This document shows positions 1 through 8,838 of a DNA stretch of 53,986 nt, in pieces; the stretch's first letter is position 1; the number at the start of each line of letters is the position of its first letter. A program made the translations under genes and the position numbers. The notes below the pieces were generated by a model. That model had not been told where the DNA came from. It searched no databases and saw nothing but the letters and a program-made list of their open reading frames with translations. The DNA is from an uncultured Cellvibrionales bacterium (lineage in GTDB: Bacteria > Pseudomonadota > Gammaproteobacteria > Pseudomonadales > Dasaniaceae), in the NCBI GenBank assembly GCA_913019905.1, contig CAJVZD010000030.1:1-53986 (forward strand), given 5' to 3'.

Positions 1-917
1 CCGTTGTCCTCACCTTTCAACCAATAGTTGAACCAGCGTATTTCTTCACGATTTGGTTTCGTTTCGAACTCATCGTTTCCTGGGTATTCAAGACCACCTG
101 ATAAAGGGCCGTGCCCATAGGGTCCCATAGACAGCTTTTGCCTACCTTTGACACCTGGCGCACCGAAGTTTTGTAGGTACATAAAATTTCGTATATTGCC
201 GTAGCTAAAAATATCATACCAGCCACCGTCATTGTAAATCGGGACACGTACCTTATGTAAATGCCTACCTATATCATAGCCCTCCCATTCTTCATCCCAT
301 ACAACGCGCCGCTTAAGTGCTGGAATTTGATCTTCGACACCTTGTTCGATCATCCAGCCTCCACTATGGGACTGCTTAAAAACACCACCTACAAACGTAG
401 CTTCCTCGAACCGTAGATGTGGCGCTACCTTAGAATACGCCGCTTTTAAAGAGGGTGGCGCAGCTGATGCCGCTAGGTTTGCCGTTGTACCCATCGCGGA
501 GATCCCTGATATACCAATTTTCCCGTTACTCCAGGGCCGGTTTGCAGCCCACTCGATACTGTCATATCCATCCTCTTTATCAGGATAATACGGCTTGTAT
601 TGTCCCTCGGATTTCCCTTTTCCTCGAACGTCTTGAACGACAACTACAAAGCCAGTCTCAGTATAATAGGATGCCATAATGGAAAAGGGTTCCCACGACT
701 TTAGGTATGGCGTACGTGTCATAATAACTGGCCAAGGGCCATCACCTTTCGGCTTGTAAATGTCGGCCGCAAGCCTTATACCATCGCGCATTGTCGCAAT
801 ATCCTCAACCGGCATGATTTCCGCCTCCGAGCTGCCGGCTTCCATACAGAAAATAGTGAAAAAGAAAATAACGACAGGAAAATAACGAAGCTTACGCGCG
901 GAAAATTTAGTTAACAT
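1..917 (-). CDS. CocE/NonD (peptidase S15-like) hydrolase, 3' end beyond window
   Basis: This is an alpha/beta-hydrolase of the CocE/NonD family, enzymes that cleave ester or amide bonds; the substrate cannot be predicted. The frame is open for 305 codons from ATG at 917 to the window edge, so the C-terminal domain is not visible. An AAGGA five bases before the ATG supports the start. Residues 12-24 are a hydrophobic export signal ending in FFFTIFCME, so the enzyme is probably periplasmic or outer-membrane bound. Family landmarks appear in order: QDVRGKGKSEGQ at 95-106, the nucleophile elbow GISAMG with Ser140, GGWYDIF at 231-237, and GPYGHG at 265-270. The neighbouring gene is divergent, so it is not in an operon with what follows. 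The family assignment is firm and the function is open. Confidence 0.88.
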   Translation of the reverse strand, partial: MLTKFSARKLRYFPVVIFFFTIFCMEAGSSEAEIMPVEDIATMRDGIRLAADIYKPKGDGPWPVIMTRTPYLKSWEPFSIMASYYTETGFVVVVQDVRGKGKSEGQYKPYYPDKEDGYDSIEWAANRPWSNGKIGISGISAMGTTANLAASAAPPSLKAAYSKVAPHLRFEEATFVGGVFKQSHSGGWMIEQGVEDQIPALKRRVVWDEEWEGYDIGRHLHKVRVPIYNDGGWYDIFSYGNIRNFMYLQNFGAPGVKGRQKLSMGPYGHGPLSGGLEYPGNDEFETKPNREEIRWFNYWLKGEDN

Positions 918-1569
918 ATGGATCCTTAAGGAGGGGTTGATCGTTTACCCCTCAATTGTTTTTATTACTGGACCGAGCTAGTGGAAAAGTATACGAAAGC
1001 TCTCTCGCATTTATTTTCTACAATTCTGTTTAGTTTAGCAATGAGACGCTTCCAGAACATTGCCTTTCAACGGACCAAGCAGAAAAATTTAAAGTGCTAC
1101 GCTTTATACATCATTCATGTCGAAAAAATATTTGGCAGGTAAGCCGAAACACGAAAGTTAGTATAGCAATTGGTGGTTTGATGGGAATAGCAGGACCATG
1201 TTCCACTTTGGTTTTGTCTCTCTATTCGAAAAAAGGCATTGAATTAGTAGCAAGTAAGATACGTTAGTAAAATCTCTATATGTCTGTGAGACATGCCAAC
1301 TAAATCAAAAGCCGTGCTCTATGCGAACTCCTTAAAAACGTTGAAAGTTGACCTCAATGTCTGTAGTTGGCACAAAGTTAGCTATCAGCCTTGACAGATT
1401 CGGGTCGATTTTATGTCCGCTTACGAGGGTATAGCGAGCCTTGGCCTGACATTACCCCTTTAGGCTCACTTTTGACCCTGAACAGTCGTTAGAGCAGACT
1501 CCCCATTCACCTTGATTTCACTTCTCTGCTATAATCCGCCGCTTCTCACAGCTATCAGAATAGAAATAG
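918..1569. other. intergenic region between divergent genes
   Basis: No coding frame of convincing length or start is seen here. The stretch should hold the promoters of the leftward hydrolase and the rightward TPR gene. A good -10 candidate for the latter lies at 1530-1535. Confidence 0.5.
1506..1535 (+). promoter_or_regulatory. candidate sigma-70 promoter for the 1570 gene
   Basis: A perfect TATAAT lies at 1530-1535, 34 bases before the ATG at 1570. The best -35 at 18-base spacing is TTCACC (1506-1511), which is weak. Only the -10 is convincing. Confidence 0.35.
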
Positions 1570-3444
1570 ATGAACGGACTTTTTGAAGAACTTAAACATC
1601 GTAACGTTTTTCGGGTAGGTATCGCCTATCTCGCGCTTACCTGGCTCATTATCCAAATTACCAATATTGCCGTGCCTGCTCTAAATCTACCTGAAACGCT
1701 CAATAGCATCGTGTTTTACTTAGGTCTTATTGGCTTCCCCTTTGCACTGCTTCTGGCCTGGGCTTTCGAATTAACGCCGGATGGCTTAAAACGCAGTTCT
1801 GACGTGGCAGACGACACGCGTATTCGTGCTGAATCCAGTCGCAAGCTAAACTACGTTATCATTGGCATGTTGGTATTTATTGCCGCCATTGCTCTCTGGC
1901 AGGGACAATCGACGCCAGCAGCTGAGTCCGGAGAAAGTAAAATCGCGACTATACCGGCTGATAACTCACCCGCTAAGGCCGCTGTTTCTCCCTCAAAAGC
2001 CGCCAGTGACACTATCCGCAATCAACACTCCATAGCCGTGCTGCCCTTTGTGAATATGTCCTCCGACCCTGAACAGGAATATTTTTCCGACGGTCTCAGT
2101 GAAGAGCTATTGAACTTGCTTGCCCAAATAAGAGAGCTGAAAGTGACCGGCAGAACGTCATCATTTGCCTTTAAGGGGAGCAATGAAGATTTGCGGAAAA
2201 TTGGTGAACAATTAAATGTGGCAACCGTACTCGAGGGATCAGTACGACGCTCGGGAAATCGTTTACGCATTACCGCCCAGTTAATAAAAGTCGAAGACGG
2301 ATTCCATCTTTGGTCTGAAACCTATGACAGAGAGATGACTGACGTTTTCGCTATTCAGGATGAAATTGCTGCAAAAATTGTCGCGGCATTGCATGTTAAG
2401 CTAGAGCTTCCCATTCCCCTTCGCGGGCTGCCAACCACCAATATGGAGGCGTATCAACTGTTTTTGGAGGCAAAGGCCCTAGCAGCGGGCGATTATCTCA
2501 GAATACTTGACGCAGTAGAAATCCTTAAAAGAGCGGTAAAGCTGGATCCGGGATTTGCTGAGGCCCACGAACTTTTGGCAAGCCTATATTCGGGTTTTAT
2601 TGGTTCTGGACAGGGGACTGAAAAAGAATACCAACCTCTCGTCGTCAAGCATGCGAACACCGCCCTTAGCATTGACCCCAAGCGGGTATGGGCAAAATTG
2701 CTAAAAGGAAGGTCGGTCGCCGGTAAAGTAACGGAAGACAGTCTGCGGCGCATTGAGAACGTGATTACCGCGCAACCACAAAATACTACCGCTCAATTTT
2801 ATCGTACCTGGCTCTTGCTCGCTTTTGGCTATTACCAAGAGGCCATAAAGGAAAGCGATTTATCGATCGCCCAAGATCCCTTTTATATGAATCACTACCT
2901 GCAACGCAGTTACGCGCTCCGAGGTCTCGGTCGAACGGAAGAAGCGACGAACGCTATGGTGTTCTGGTACAACGGCATCAAAGAATACGCAGGACTGAAC
3001 TCTCTGTCCCTCCGCTATACCGAGGGTGCTAGAGGACTTGTTAATGCCTATGCCGAAAAAACCGGTCAAAACGCCGACGCCGTTTTCACTTTTCTCGAAA
3101 GGGTAGTGGACCCTGTCACGCGAATCGATGCGCTCGATGACCCCATGAGCTCGGTCTACCTAGGGACACATAACTCTGGGCAAGGACGATTACAGATATT
3201 GGTACACTTTCAAGATGCTCGGTTTTGGCCAGAGTTGGAAAAGTACGCGGCGGCGGGTGGCACTTTAGTGGGCGCATTTGTCCCAATTATGAGTACGAGG
3301 TCTCGCTGGGTTATTAATGATCCGCGCTTCCGGTCTGTGGCAGAGAAAATTGGCGTGGTCGATCACTGGCGCAACAACAAACTCCCCGACTTTTGTGATG
3401 GCACATTTGAAAGCTGGATATGTGAGCTTCATGATGAGCGTTGA
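1570..3444 (+). CDS. membrane-anchored TolB-N/FlgO-like domain protein with TPR repeats
   Basis: The 624-residue protein has three predicted membrane segments at about 16-37, 46-67 and 94-110. A linker rich in Ala, Ser and Pro follows. Then comes the domain typical of CadC/adenylate-cyclase-associated proteins, beginning SIAVLPFVNMSSDPEQEYF at 154 and continuing through GRTSSFAFKG, VLEGSVRR and HLWSETYDRE to about 275. Tetratricopeptide-like helices fill about 290-490. The N-terminal motif (ELKHRNVFRVGIAYLALTWL) is diagnostic of a widespread proteobacterial family without a DNA-binding or cyclase domain. It is probably a membrane scaffold or signalling protein. A clear paralogue starts at 15763, and a third protein at 12289 shares the same central domain behind a winged helix. 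The biological role is unknown. Confidence 0.85.
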   Translation: MNGLFEELKHRNVFRVGIAYLALTWLIIQITNIAVPALNLPETLNSIVFYLGLIGFPFALLLAWAFELTPDGLKRSSDVADDTRIRAESSRKLNYVIIGMLVFIAAIALWQGQSTPAAESGESKIATIPADNSPAKAAVSPSKAASDTIRNQHSIAVLPFVNMSSDPEQEYFSDGLSEELLNLLAQIRELKVTGRTSSFAFKGSNEDLRKIGEQLNVATVLEGSVRRSGNRLRITAQLIKVEDGFHLWSETYDREMTDVFAIQDEIAAKIVAALHVKLELPIPLRGLPTTNMEAYQLFLEAKALAAGDYLRILDAVEILKRAVKLDPGFAEAHELLASLYSGFIGSGQGTEKEYQPLVVKHANTALSIDPKRVWAKLLKGRSVAGKVTEDSLRRIENVITAQPQNTTAQFYRTWLLLAFGYYQEAIKESDLSIAQDPFYMNHYLQRSYALRGLGRTEEATNAMVFWYNGIKEYAGLNSLSLRYTEGARGLVNAYAEKTGQNADAVFTFLERVVDPVTRIDALDDPMSSVYLGTHNSGQGRLQILVHFQDARFWPELEKYAAAGGTLVGAFVPIMSTRSRWVINDPRFRSVAEKIGVVDHWRNNKLPDFCDGTFESWICELHDER

Positions 3445-3584
3445 TCACAATCATCGCATAAGTTATTGAGGTCTTTTTAGTCTGTTTCTGGCACATTTGG
3501 AGCATTAGGGTTGGCTCAGTTCGTGGCTTATTTGGGTCCGTTGTTGGGGGTAAAGCTGCCATTAGAGAATTTAGTTTGCGCCTA

Positions 3585-3615
3585 TTGCATGTCGGCGCTC
3601 CTGATCCTATATAAT
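3585..3615 (+). promoter_or_regulatory. candidate promoter for the 3657 gene
   Basis: TATAAT lies at 3610-3615 and TTGCAT at 3585-3590, with a 19-base spacer that is longer than optimal. It would give a leader of about 35 bases ahead of the AAGAGG ribosome site of the next gene. Confidence 0.35.
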
Positions 3616-3656
3616 TACATGGGTAGCACAGTTACCTTCTCCAAAAGAGGCATTCG

Positions 3657-3896
3657 ATGGTAAAGGTCTCCAACATGAAAAAGTCTGTGAAAGGTATGAA
3701 CGGCAAAGTCTTACGGTCTGCTAGTGGGAAACCTATAGCCGCCGAGTTGTTTCAGCACGATATTCTACAGGATGAGTTTGAGCAGACTGAGAATGCTACT
3801 GACACTATAGCCTTCCTCCGTGCCAAATATGGTGATGATGTAAATATCTTACCCCACTTATTAGAACAGGCAAAAAAAGAACAAGGTCTACGCTAG
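3657..3896 (+). CDS. small protein of unknown function
   Basis: This 79-residue protein is not recognised. An AAGAGG ribosome site lies about eight bases before the ATG at 3657; an in-frame ATG at 3675 is an alternative. The N-terminus is basic (KKSVKGMNGKVLR) and the C-terminal half is acidic and probably helical (EFEQTENATDTIAFLRAKYG). It has no signal peptide or membrane segment, so it should be cytosolic. It stands alone, with a promoter-like sequence upstream. Support comes from the ribosome site and the non-random composition only. Confidence 0.5.
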   Translation: MVKVSNMKKSVKGMNGKVLRSASGKPIAAELFQHDILQDEFEQTENATDTIAFLRAKYGDDVNILPHLLEQAKKEQGLR

Positions 3897-4091
3897 TCTT
3901 GCTCACCGTTACTCACGGATAGAGGTAAATACCTTGGATATCATTAAAATGAATCGCCCAGCTATGACGTGGTACAGAAGAAGCCAAATGGATTGATACT
4001 GAATCTTTTTCTCTCTCTACTTTTGAATATTGTCTACAGTACGATTGGATTTTTTGGCTTAACGTTGGAATCGGTCAGATAGCGTTTGAGC

Positions 4092-4550
4092 TTATACTTC
4101 CGATACCAATAATTGCTCTTCTCGAATGGCTTCCAAGAGCCCTTTGATATCTTCTGATTGATCTCTCATTACATCTACGCCTGCCATTTTTGCCCTCTCC
4201 TCGGCACGATCTACTAAGTCAGTCAGTGCGCGAGCGGCAGAAACGCGGGCACCCCCTGAGGCATCGTGTTGGGCAACATCCAATAGTGTAGAAAGGATGA
4301 CATCGTTAATTTCAGAGACATCCCGAACGACACGTTCACGGCCTTCTTCCATGGCAGTATCGACTAGTCGGGAAACCTCGGTAGAAAAATGACGGAGACT
4401 ACGCCAACGATAAATAGTAGAGCGATCAATACCTAACTGAGCAGATATATCTTTATAAGAATCCCCCATAGCAATCATACGAGCAGCCCGAAGCTGTGGT
4501 TCGTTCAGTTCATGTAGTTCTGCTGAATTCAAGGGTTCTGTGACGGCCAA
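4092..4550 (-). CDS. helix-turn-helix protein, phage small-terminase-like
   Basis: This 152-residue protein carries an N-terminal helix-turn-helix at about 19-52 (LRAARMIAMGDSYKDISAQL followed by GIDRSTIYRWRS). A long helical region and an acidic C-terminus follow. The arrangement resembles the HTH module of phage small terminase subunits and of insertion-element helper proteins. The start is a TTG at 4550, set by GAGGAG six bases upstream; no ATG lies nearby in frame. No large terminase or other phage structural gene is adjacent. It is most likely an isolated mobile-element relic or a regulator. The HTH is well supported and the role is inference. Confidence 0.6.
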   Translation of the reverse strand: MAVTEPLNSAELHELNEPQLRAARMIAMGDSYKDISAQLGIDRSTIYRWRSLRHFSTEVSRLVDTAMEEGRERVVRDVSEINDVILSTLLDVAQHDASGGARVSAARALTDLVDRAEERAKMAGVDVMRDQSEDIKGLLEAIREEQLLVSEV

Positions 4551-4777
4551 TTTAATCTCCTCGTGATTGAATCGTATTAGTCATTGCATCATTGACGCAT
4601 CATCGCCCAACAAATTGCACTAAAGAATTGTACTACATCCAACAATTATCTGAGATACGTAAGTGTGATGAAAACCGCTTGGCGAACTCATGTTGCAAAG
4701 AAATTAATCGAAATAATAGTCGCCGCCCGGAACATTGAATGTTGTAAATTGAGGACACATTAAAAGAGGCTAATCCA

Positions 4778-5128
4778 ATGGAATACACAATCGAAAACCA
4801 TGAAATAATCGCAGCAAAATTTCTGGCTGAGTGGACCCGACGAAGTGAAAAATTATTTCCAGTTCATGGTGAAGGATGCTTTGTATGGGATAGTTCGGAC
4901 CGAGATAATAATACTGGTAAGTTTTATAAGAAGGATATGGTTCCTAATTATTTTGGGGAGCCGTGGGTATCTGAACTGCTGGGTCTAATCGATGAAGCAG
5001 ATCACAAAACCCAGTTAGTTGTCGCGATGGTGTTCGATACAAAGGTCATTGCAATGCGAGTAGGAAAGGACCCGATCAGTGTATTCTCGGAAATCCTCTC
5101 GGATAAACTGCACGAGGTCGCCCTATAG
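4778..5128 (+). CDS. hypothetical protein
   Basis: This 116-residue protein is not recognised. AAGAGG lies upstream of the ATG. The sequence is a mixed alpha/beta soluble protein with Trp and Phe in FVWDSSDRDNNTGKFYKKD and a C-terminal helix (SVFSEILSDKLHEVAL). It has no signal peptide or membrane segment. It is immediately followed by the tandem repeat array at 5142, and diverges from the HTH gene at 4550 across 227 bases. It could be part of an accessory pair with that HTH gene, but nothing in the sequence proves this. Confidence 0.55.
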   Translation: MEYTIENHEIIAAKFLAEWTRRSEKLFPVHGEGCFVWDSSDRDNNTGKFYKKDMVPNYFGEPWVSELLGLIDEADHKTQLVVAMVFDTKVIAMRVGKDPISVFSEILSDKLHEVAL

Positions 5129-5141
5129 ATACTGACACCAT

Positions 5142-5289
5142 GTTATGAGTGCAATTGGTTGCACAGTTATGAGTGCAATTGGTTGCAGCAGTTATGAGTG
5201 CAATTGGTTGCACAGTTATGAGTGCAATTGGTTGCAGCAGTTATGAGTGCAATTGGTTGCAGCAGTTATGAGTGCAATTGGTTGCAGCA
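5142..5289 (+). repeat. tandem 24/25-bp repeat array, six copies, palindromic core
   Basis: Six head-to-tail copies of GTTATGAGTGCAATTGGTTG plus CACA (24 bp) or CAGCA (25 bp) run at 5142-5165, 5166-5190, 5191-5214, 5215-5239, 5240-5264 and 5265-5289. A seven-base stub follows at 5290-5296. The copies are identical apart from the CACA/CAGCA ending. Each contains TGCAA-TTGG-TTGCA, an inverted repeat with a four-base spacer; in copies 1 and 3 the arms extend to six bases (GTGCAA/TTGCAC). There are no spacers, so this is not CRISPR. It resembles an iteron or multi-operator array, or a young satellite expansion. Confidence 0.95.
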
Positions 5290-5366
5290 GTTATGAATTG
5301 ATCTGGGCTGTTGCCGCTACAGAGTTGTATCTACAGTCTCTCGAGCGTTTATGTATTATGTTGCTG

Positions 5367-5729
5367 TTATTTGTCGTCCAAGTGCCCAAAAAAACCAATA
5401 ACACGACTGACTTTCCCATCAGTGCTCACTTCAGTAACGTCGAAGCCGGGTGTGAGCAGTTCGCCATTCAGGTGAATCGCCCAATGGTAGCGATATAAGT
5501 CATGGTGTGAATCTACTCCGCCCTGTCGAGAGTAGACGGCTCCTGGGATTTTACTTTGCACGTCATGAACCATGGCTTCAAAAGCATCAATCCCAGCAAC
5601 GTCATTCGCTGGGTCGACAAAGTGAACGGTCTCTTCCAAAGCTTTTTCGAGATGTGCTCTTATTTTGGTCGGATCACTTTCATTCCACGCAGCCAGCATC
5701 GCATCAAGGCATTCAGGGTATGGTTCCAT
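5367..5729 (-). CDS. SnoaL-like / NTF2-fold protein
   Basis: This 120-residue protein fits the NTF2/SnoaL-like fold, which includes small ligand-binding proteins, isomerases and hydrolases. Typical features are the N-terminal helix with AWNESDP at 14-20, the HFVDPANDVAGIDAFEAMV segment near 36-54, and the C-terminal strands FDVTEVSTDGKVSRVIGFFG. It has no signal peptide. It reads towards the repeat array from the opposite direction. The substrate is unknown. Confidence 0.72.
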   Translation of the reverse strand: MEPYPECLDAMLAAWNESDPTKIRAHLEKALEETVHFVDPANDVAGIDAFEAMVHDVQSKIPGAVYSRQGGVDSHHDLYRYHWAIHLNGELLTPGFDVTEVSTDGKVSRVIGFFGHLDDK

Positions 5730-5936
5730 ATCACGTATTCCATTATCAGCGGTGGGATTAGAGTATCCAATATAGCTTACAAGTCTTCGAGTGCCTAAAA
5801 GTAGTGGTTCATTTTGGGTATGCCTTAAATGAACTACCTATCTGGAGGCGATAAGCAATTAATAAACCGGTATTAGTAGACTATTTAAACTGTACCATCT
5901 ATAGTGAACTTATTAAGTCTTTATGGAGTTATCGAT

Positions 5937-6563
5937 ATGTTCATTAGAGCCTACCTGAGAGCAAGTACTAAAGAGCAAGACGCCGATAGAGCAAAACAAA
6001 CTCTTATAAATTGTGCTGATAAGCATGAGCATAAAATTGCTAGTTTCTATGTGGAAAATGAGTCAGGCAGAAAACTCAAACGCCCAGAGTTAATGAAACT
6101 ACTAACTGAGTCGAGTAACGGCGATGTAATCCTAATAGAAAGTATTGATAGGCTAACACGGCTTACGCCTGATCAATGGGAAGAGCTTAAAGGAATGATC
6201 AAAGCCAAGGGTTTGCACGTTGTCGCGGTTGATTTGCCCACTAGTCACATGGCACTGTCAGATATGGCCTCAGACAATATGACTAAAGGTATTATGAATG
6301 CTGTAAACAATATGCTGGTGGACATTCTAGCAACAATGGCGTGTAAGGATTATGAGTTAAGACGAGAAAGGTCGGCTCAAGGAGTCGCTAAGGCTAAAAA
6401 ACAAGGGCTTTACAAAGGAAGACCAGAAAACGTTGAACGCAACGCTGGTATAGCAAAGCTGTTAGCGAGTGGGATGACCTATAGTGAGATCCAGAAAGCT
6501 ACCGGAGCTAGTAGGGCAACGATAGCTAAGGCTAGAAAGCAAATGACACTTGAAGTGGCGTAG
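5937..6563 (+). CDS. serine recombinase (resolvase/invertase family)
   Basis: This small serine recombinase of 208 residues catalyses strand exchange through a Ser-DNA intermediate. The catalytic Ser is residue 10 in FIRAYLRASTKEQ when ATG 5937 is used, exactly the canonical place. GGAG eight bases upstream also favours 5937 over the ATG at 5904. The catalytic domain continues with ENESGRKLKRPELMKLL and the typical LIESIDRLTRL. A hinge with KKQGLYKGRP leads to a C-terminal helix-turn-helix (MTYSEIQKATGASRATIAKA). The last 32 bases overlap the convergent gene at 6532. It lacks transposon partners in the window, so it may act as a plasmid- or island-type resolvase. This is the only apparently intact recombinase here. 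Confidence 0.92.
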   Translation: MFIRAYLRASTKEQDADRAKQTLINCADKHEHKIASFYVENESGRKLKRPELMKLLTESSNGDVILIESIDRLTRLTPDQWEELKGMIKAKGLHVVAVDLPTSHMALSDMASDNMTKGIMNAVNNMLVDILATMACKDYELRRERSAQGVAKAKKQGLYKGRPENVERNAGIAKLLASGMTYSEIQKATGASRATIAKARKQMTLEVA

Positions 6564-7050
6564 GCCTAGGGTGTGGCATTCCCTCTGAAATTTCAGCGTT
6601 ATGCAAAGCCACCGTCTCCTCCAGGCTAACGTTGTCCTTGATGGGCTTAGCCATAGCCGTAGTGAATGCAGCAACATCGCCCAGAGTATGTGAATACACG
6701 GCTTTCTCGACAGGCAACAGAATACCTTCCGCTCGAAGTGCTGCGGCGAGGAATCCGTGGTTGTTGCTGGAGCGTGACGACACATAGAGCTGCCGGAATA
6801 TAAGAGCCTTGAAAGGATCGTCGGTGGGCTGCTCCTCTATACAGGACAATACATCATCCAATGCTATCCATTCGTTGCTGAAGAATCCGCCGCCGGTGTT
6901 GGCGATTACTCTGATATGGAGCGCCTTGGATTGATCGTTGTGGCCGATATTGTAAGTGAGTTTGCCTTTGGCACTTGGGGAAATGGGTTTGCAGGTGGAC
7001 TGCTTGATGATTCGGGTTGAATTTGTGGATGGTGATTTCGCGTTTGTCAT
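6532..7050 (-). CDS. hypothetical accessory protein
   Basis: This 172-residue protein is not recognised. The start ATG at 7050 is preceded by GAGG at a suitable distance. The first 30 residues are polar and basic, followed by a compact domain with IRVIANTGGGFFSNEWIALD at about 46-65 and ALRAEGILLPVEKAVYSHTL near 103-122. It has no membrane segment. The 3' end overlaps the recombinase gene by 32 bases in convergent orientation. Its 5' leader is nearly duplicated at 19708-19776, ahead of another small frame, which suggests membership in a dispersed accessory family with a common promoter. Confidence 0.6.
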   Translation of the reverse strand: MTNAKSPSTNSTRIIKQSTCKPISPSAKGKLTYNIGHNDQSKALHIRVIANTGGGFFSNEWIALDDVLSCIEEQPTDDPFKALIFRQLYVSSRSSNNHGFLAAALRAEGILLPVEKAVYSHTLGDVAAFTTAMAKPIKDNVSLEETVALHNAEISEGMPHPRPTPLQVSFAF

Positions 7051-7118
7051 GGTGGTGCCTCATATGGTTTAGTTTGGATTGAGTCTTTCATATAAGATAC
7101 CGATTTTTCCGCGATCGA
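7048..7118 (-). promoter_or_regulatory. leader/promoter block, copy 1 of 2
   Basis: On the plus strand this reads CATGGTGGTGCCTCATATGG, a short variable part, then TTTCATATAAGATACCGATT followed by TTTCCGCG. The same order recurs at 19708-19776 with a five-base deletion and a few substitutions. The conserved part covers the start codon, the ribosome site and an AT-rich block suited to a -10 region. It therefore looks like a shared promoter and translation start read leftward. Confidence 0.5.
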
Positions 7119-7940
7119 GGAGGGAGGTATTTGTCAAAGCCGAACGTACGCTGGATGCCGAACCAAAAGGAAATTTCAGAAGCAGTAGGTTGAGAGCTGG
7201 TGGCGAGCTCCGTGTGGGACTAGCCCTGCTAGATGGCTTGCAATATGGCGGCAGTTTTCGTCAACGGAGCTTGCAGACACCTTCTACCACTACAACACCA
7301 AAACCCCTGCCAATTTCTGTCTTCGTAAACGCATGACAATATGGCGATAAGTCAATTGGAGGATATTTTGAGGGAGCTTGGGGGAGTGCGGATTTACTCG
7401 AAACGGCAGAAGAGATAACACTCAATCTTTGTGACAGGATTTTTGAGTGTAGATGATTCCGAATTTGTCTTTGGGTGCCGAGGGTAATTTGGAAGTGTCG
7501 CCACATTTATTTGGGCAGAGCAATCGCATGAGGCAACAAGGGTTCGGGAGCGAGGGATGCGAAAGTTTAAATCGACGAGGCAGGCGCAGAATTTTCTGAA
7601 CGTTCATGCTGCGGTTTCAAACCTATTCAACCTGCAGCGTCATCTCGTTAGAGCGGAGCACTATCGAAATCTTAGGGTAAGTGCGTTCGCTGAATGGACT
7701 AGGGCAGTGGCTTGAACGCAGGAGCCTGATTTGTCTCGCATGATAAAGTTAATTTGGCAGAACCCCCGCAAGGAATACGCTGGAAGATATCAGTAGTCCC
7801 GCCTTGAATCCTTTGGTGGAGGAGTAGGTGCAAGATCGGGGCCTGGGGATAAGCGATGGTCAGCAGTCTGCTTACTGGAATATGTTGGGTGTGAATGGGG
7901 AGTCTATTTTTTATACTCACGTTGATTCATGTATGTGAAA
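7119..7940. other. gene-poor accessory stretch
   Basis: No frame here has a credible start and family signature. A stretch around 7640-7710 loosely resembles 19935-20010 (the shared string CACTATCG and flanks), in the same order relative to the duplicated leader, so both may be decayed copies of one element. The segment ends in a 65-bp direct repeat shared with 8839-8903. Confidence 0.45.
7841..7905 (+). repeat. direct repeat flanking the 7941-8594 gene, copy 1
   Basis: This copy aligns without gaps to 8839-8903, about 78 percent identical by hand count. Shared blocks include GGATAAGCGAT, TATGTTGG and GTGAATGGGG. The two copies enclose a single gene. Confidence 0.7.
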
Positions 7941-8594
7941 TTACTTTTTATGATTAAAAGACATTCGTAAGGATTCTGGAGAGACTACAAACCCTGTTCC
8001 TCCGGACCCAATTGTTGTCAAGGCTTTGTCGAACCAGAATTTATCGGACACTTCACCCTTGTGAGTGATGCTTCGATAGTTTACTCCATCCGCAATTGAG
8101 CTAGCTTTTATTTCATCTGGATGCACACACTGAGTCCAAGGTTTGTAAAGAATGGTAACTTTGTCAAAAACCCTTCGAAATTCTACATAGGCTGAATCTG
8201 ATGTTGATGTGCCTGTGCCTCCCGGCCAGCTGGGGACGGTGCTGAGGTTGAAAACGCTGACTTTTCCTTTGTAACCTAAGGCCCGCGCATACATTTGAAG
8301 TTCTTTTTTCCATCCATCGGTGCCGCCATTGAGCCAACCTCGTTTTCCGTGGAAGCAAGCGCTATAGAGATGGAGGAAGTCTGACTTACTATTATGGTTC
8401 TCGACGAAAGAAGCAAAGGCGTCCGACTCTTTCTCCATTGATCTTCCTATATGATTGAAAGCGTCACAACCGTAGACGTGAACTCCAAATAAACCGGATT
8501 TCGTTTGCAGGCAAATAGCGTTACAGCTATCGATGCTGGGGAACCCTAATGCAAGAGAATGGTATCCCACTTGATGTTCATAGAGATAGTACAT
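7941..8594 (-). CDS. hypothetical protein with conserved-looking Cys/His residues
   Basis: This 217-residue protein is not recognised. The start is taken at ATG 8594, preceded by GCGGGAGA at seven to eight bases; a longer frame reaches 8735 without comparable support. The protein begins MYYLYEHQVGYHSLALGFPS. It contains a Cys-rich stretch (SCNAICLQTKSGLFGVHVYG), then FLHLYSACFHGKRGWLNGG, and a C-terminal half with PSWPGGTGTSTSDSAYVEF. It has no signal peptide or clear membrane helix. Cys and His in small glycine-bounded strands would suit a thiol enzyme such as a deamidase or peptidase, but this is speculation. It is bracketed by 65-bp direct repeats. Confidence 0.6.
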   Translation of the reverse strand: MYYLYEHQVGYHSLALGFPSIDSCNAICLQTKSGLFGVHVYGCDAFNHIGRSMEKESDAFASFVENHNSKSDFLHLYSACFHGKRGWLNGGTDGWKKELQMYARALGYKGKVSVFNLSTVPSWPGGTGTSTSDSAYVEFRRVFDKVTILYKPWTQCVHPDEIKASSIADGVNYRSITHKGEVSDKFWFDKALTTIGSGGTGFVVSPESLRMSFNHKK

Positions 8595-8838
8595 GGAAAA
8601 TCTCCCGCTAGTTATTGTGATTGGAGGTGAAATCAGTTTAGAAGCTATTGGTGATAAGTGCAAAAGGTTGGCTAATCGAAAGTAGGGCAGTACAGATAAC
8701 GGTACACTGAATTTAAGTATATATTCATTTACCAATGATATTTAAGCTGGTCGTTTCTTTTCTGAAATAGAGTGAAGACATTTTTACTGCGTGAAGCATT
8801 AAATTATGAGCCTATAGTCTACGAATTTGACAAGCTCT

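Noticed and set aside
5142..5289. CRISPR array
   Set aside because: The copies are directly adjacent with no unique spacers, and no cas genes are present.
5247..5498. Rightward coding frame running out of the tandem repeats
   Set aside because: It starts inside the repeat, has no ribosome site and is antisense to the better supported SnoaL-like gene.
4092..6563. A prophage indicated by the HTH protein and recombinase
   Set aside because: No capsid, tail, portal, large terminase or lysis genes are present; isolated relics explain the data.
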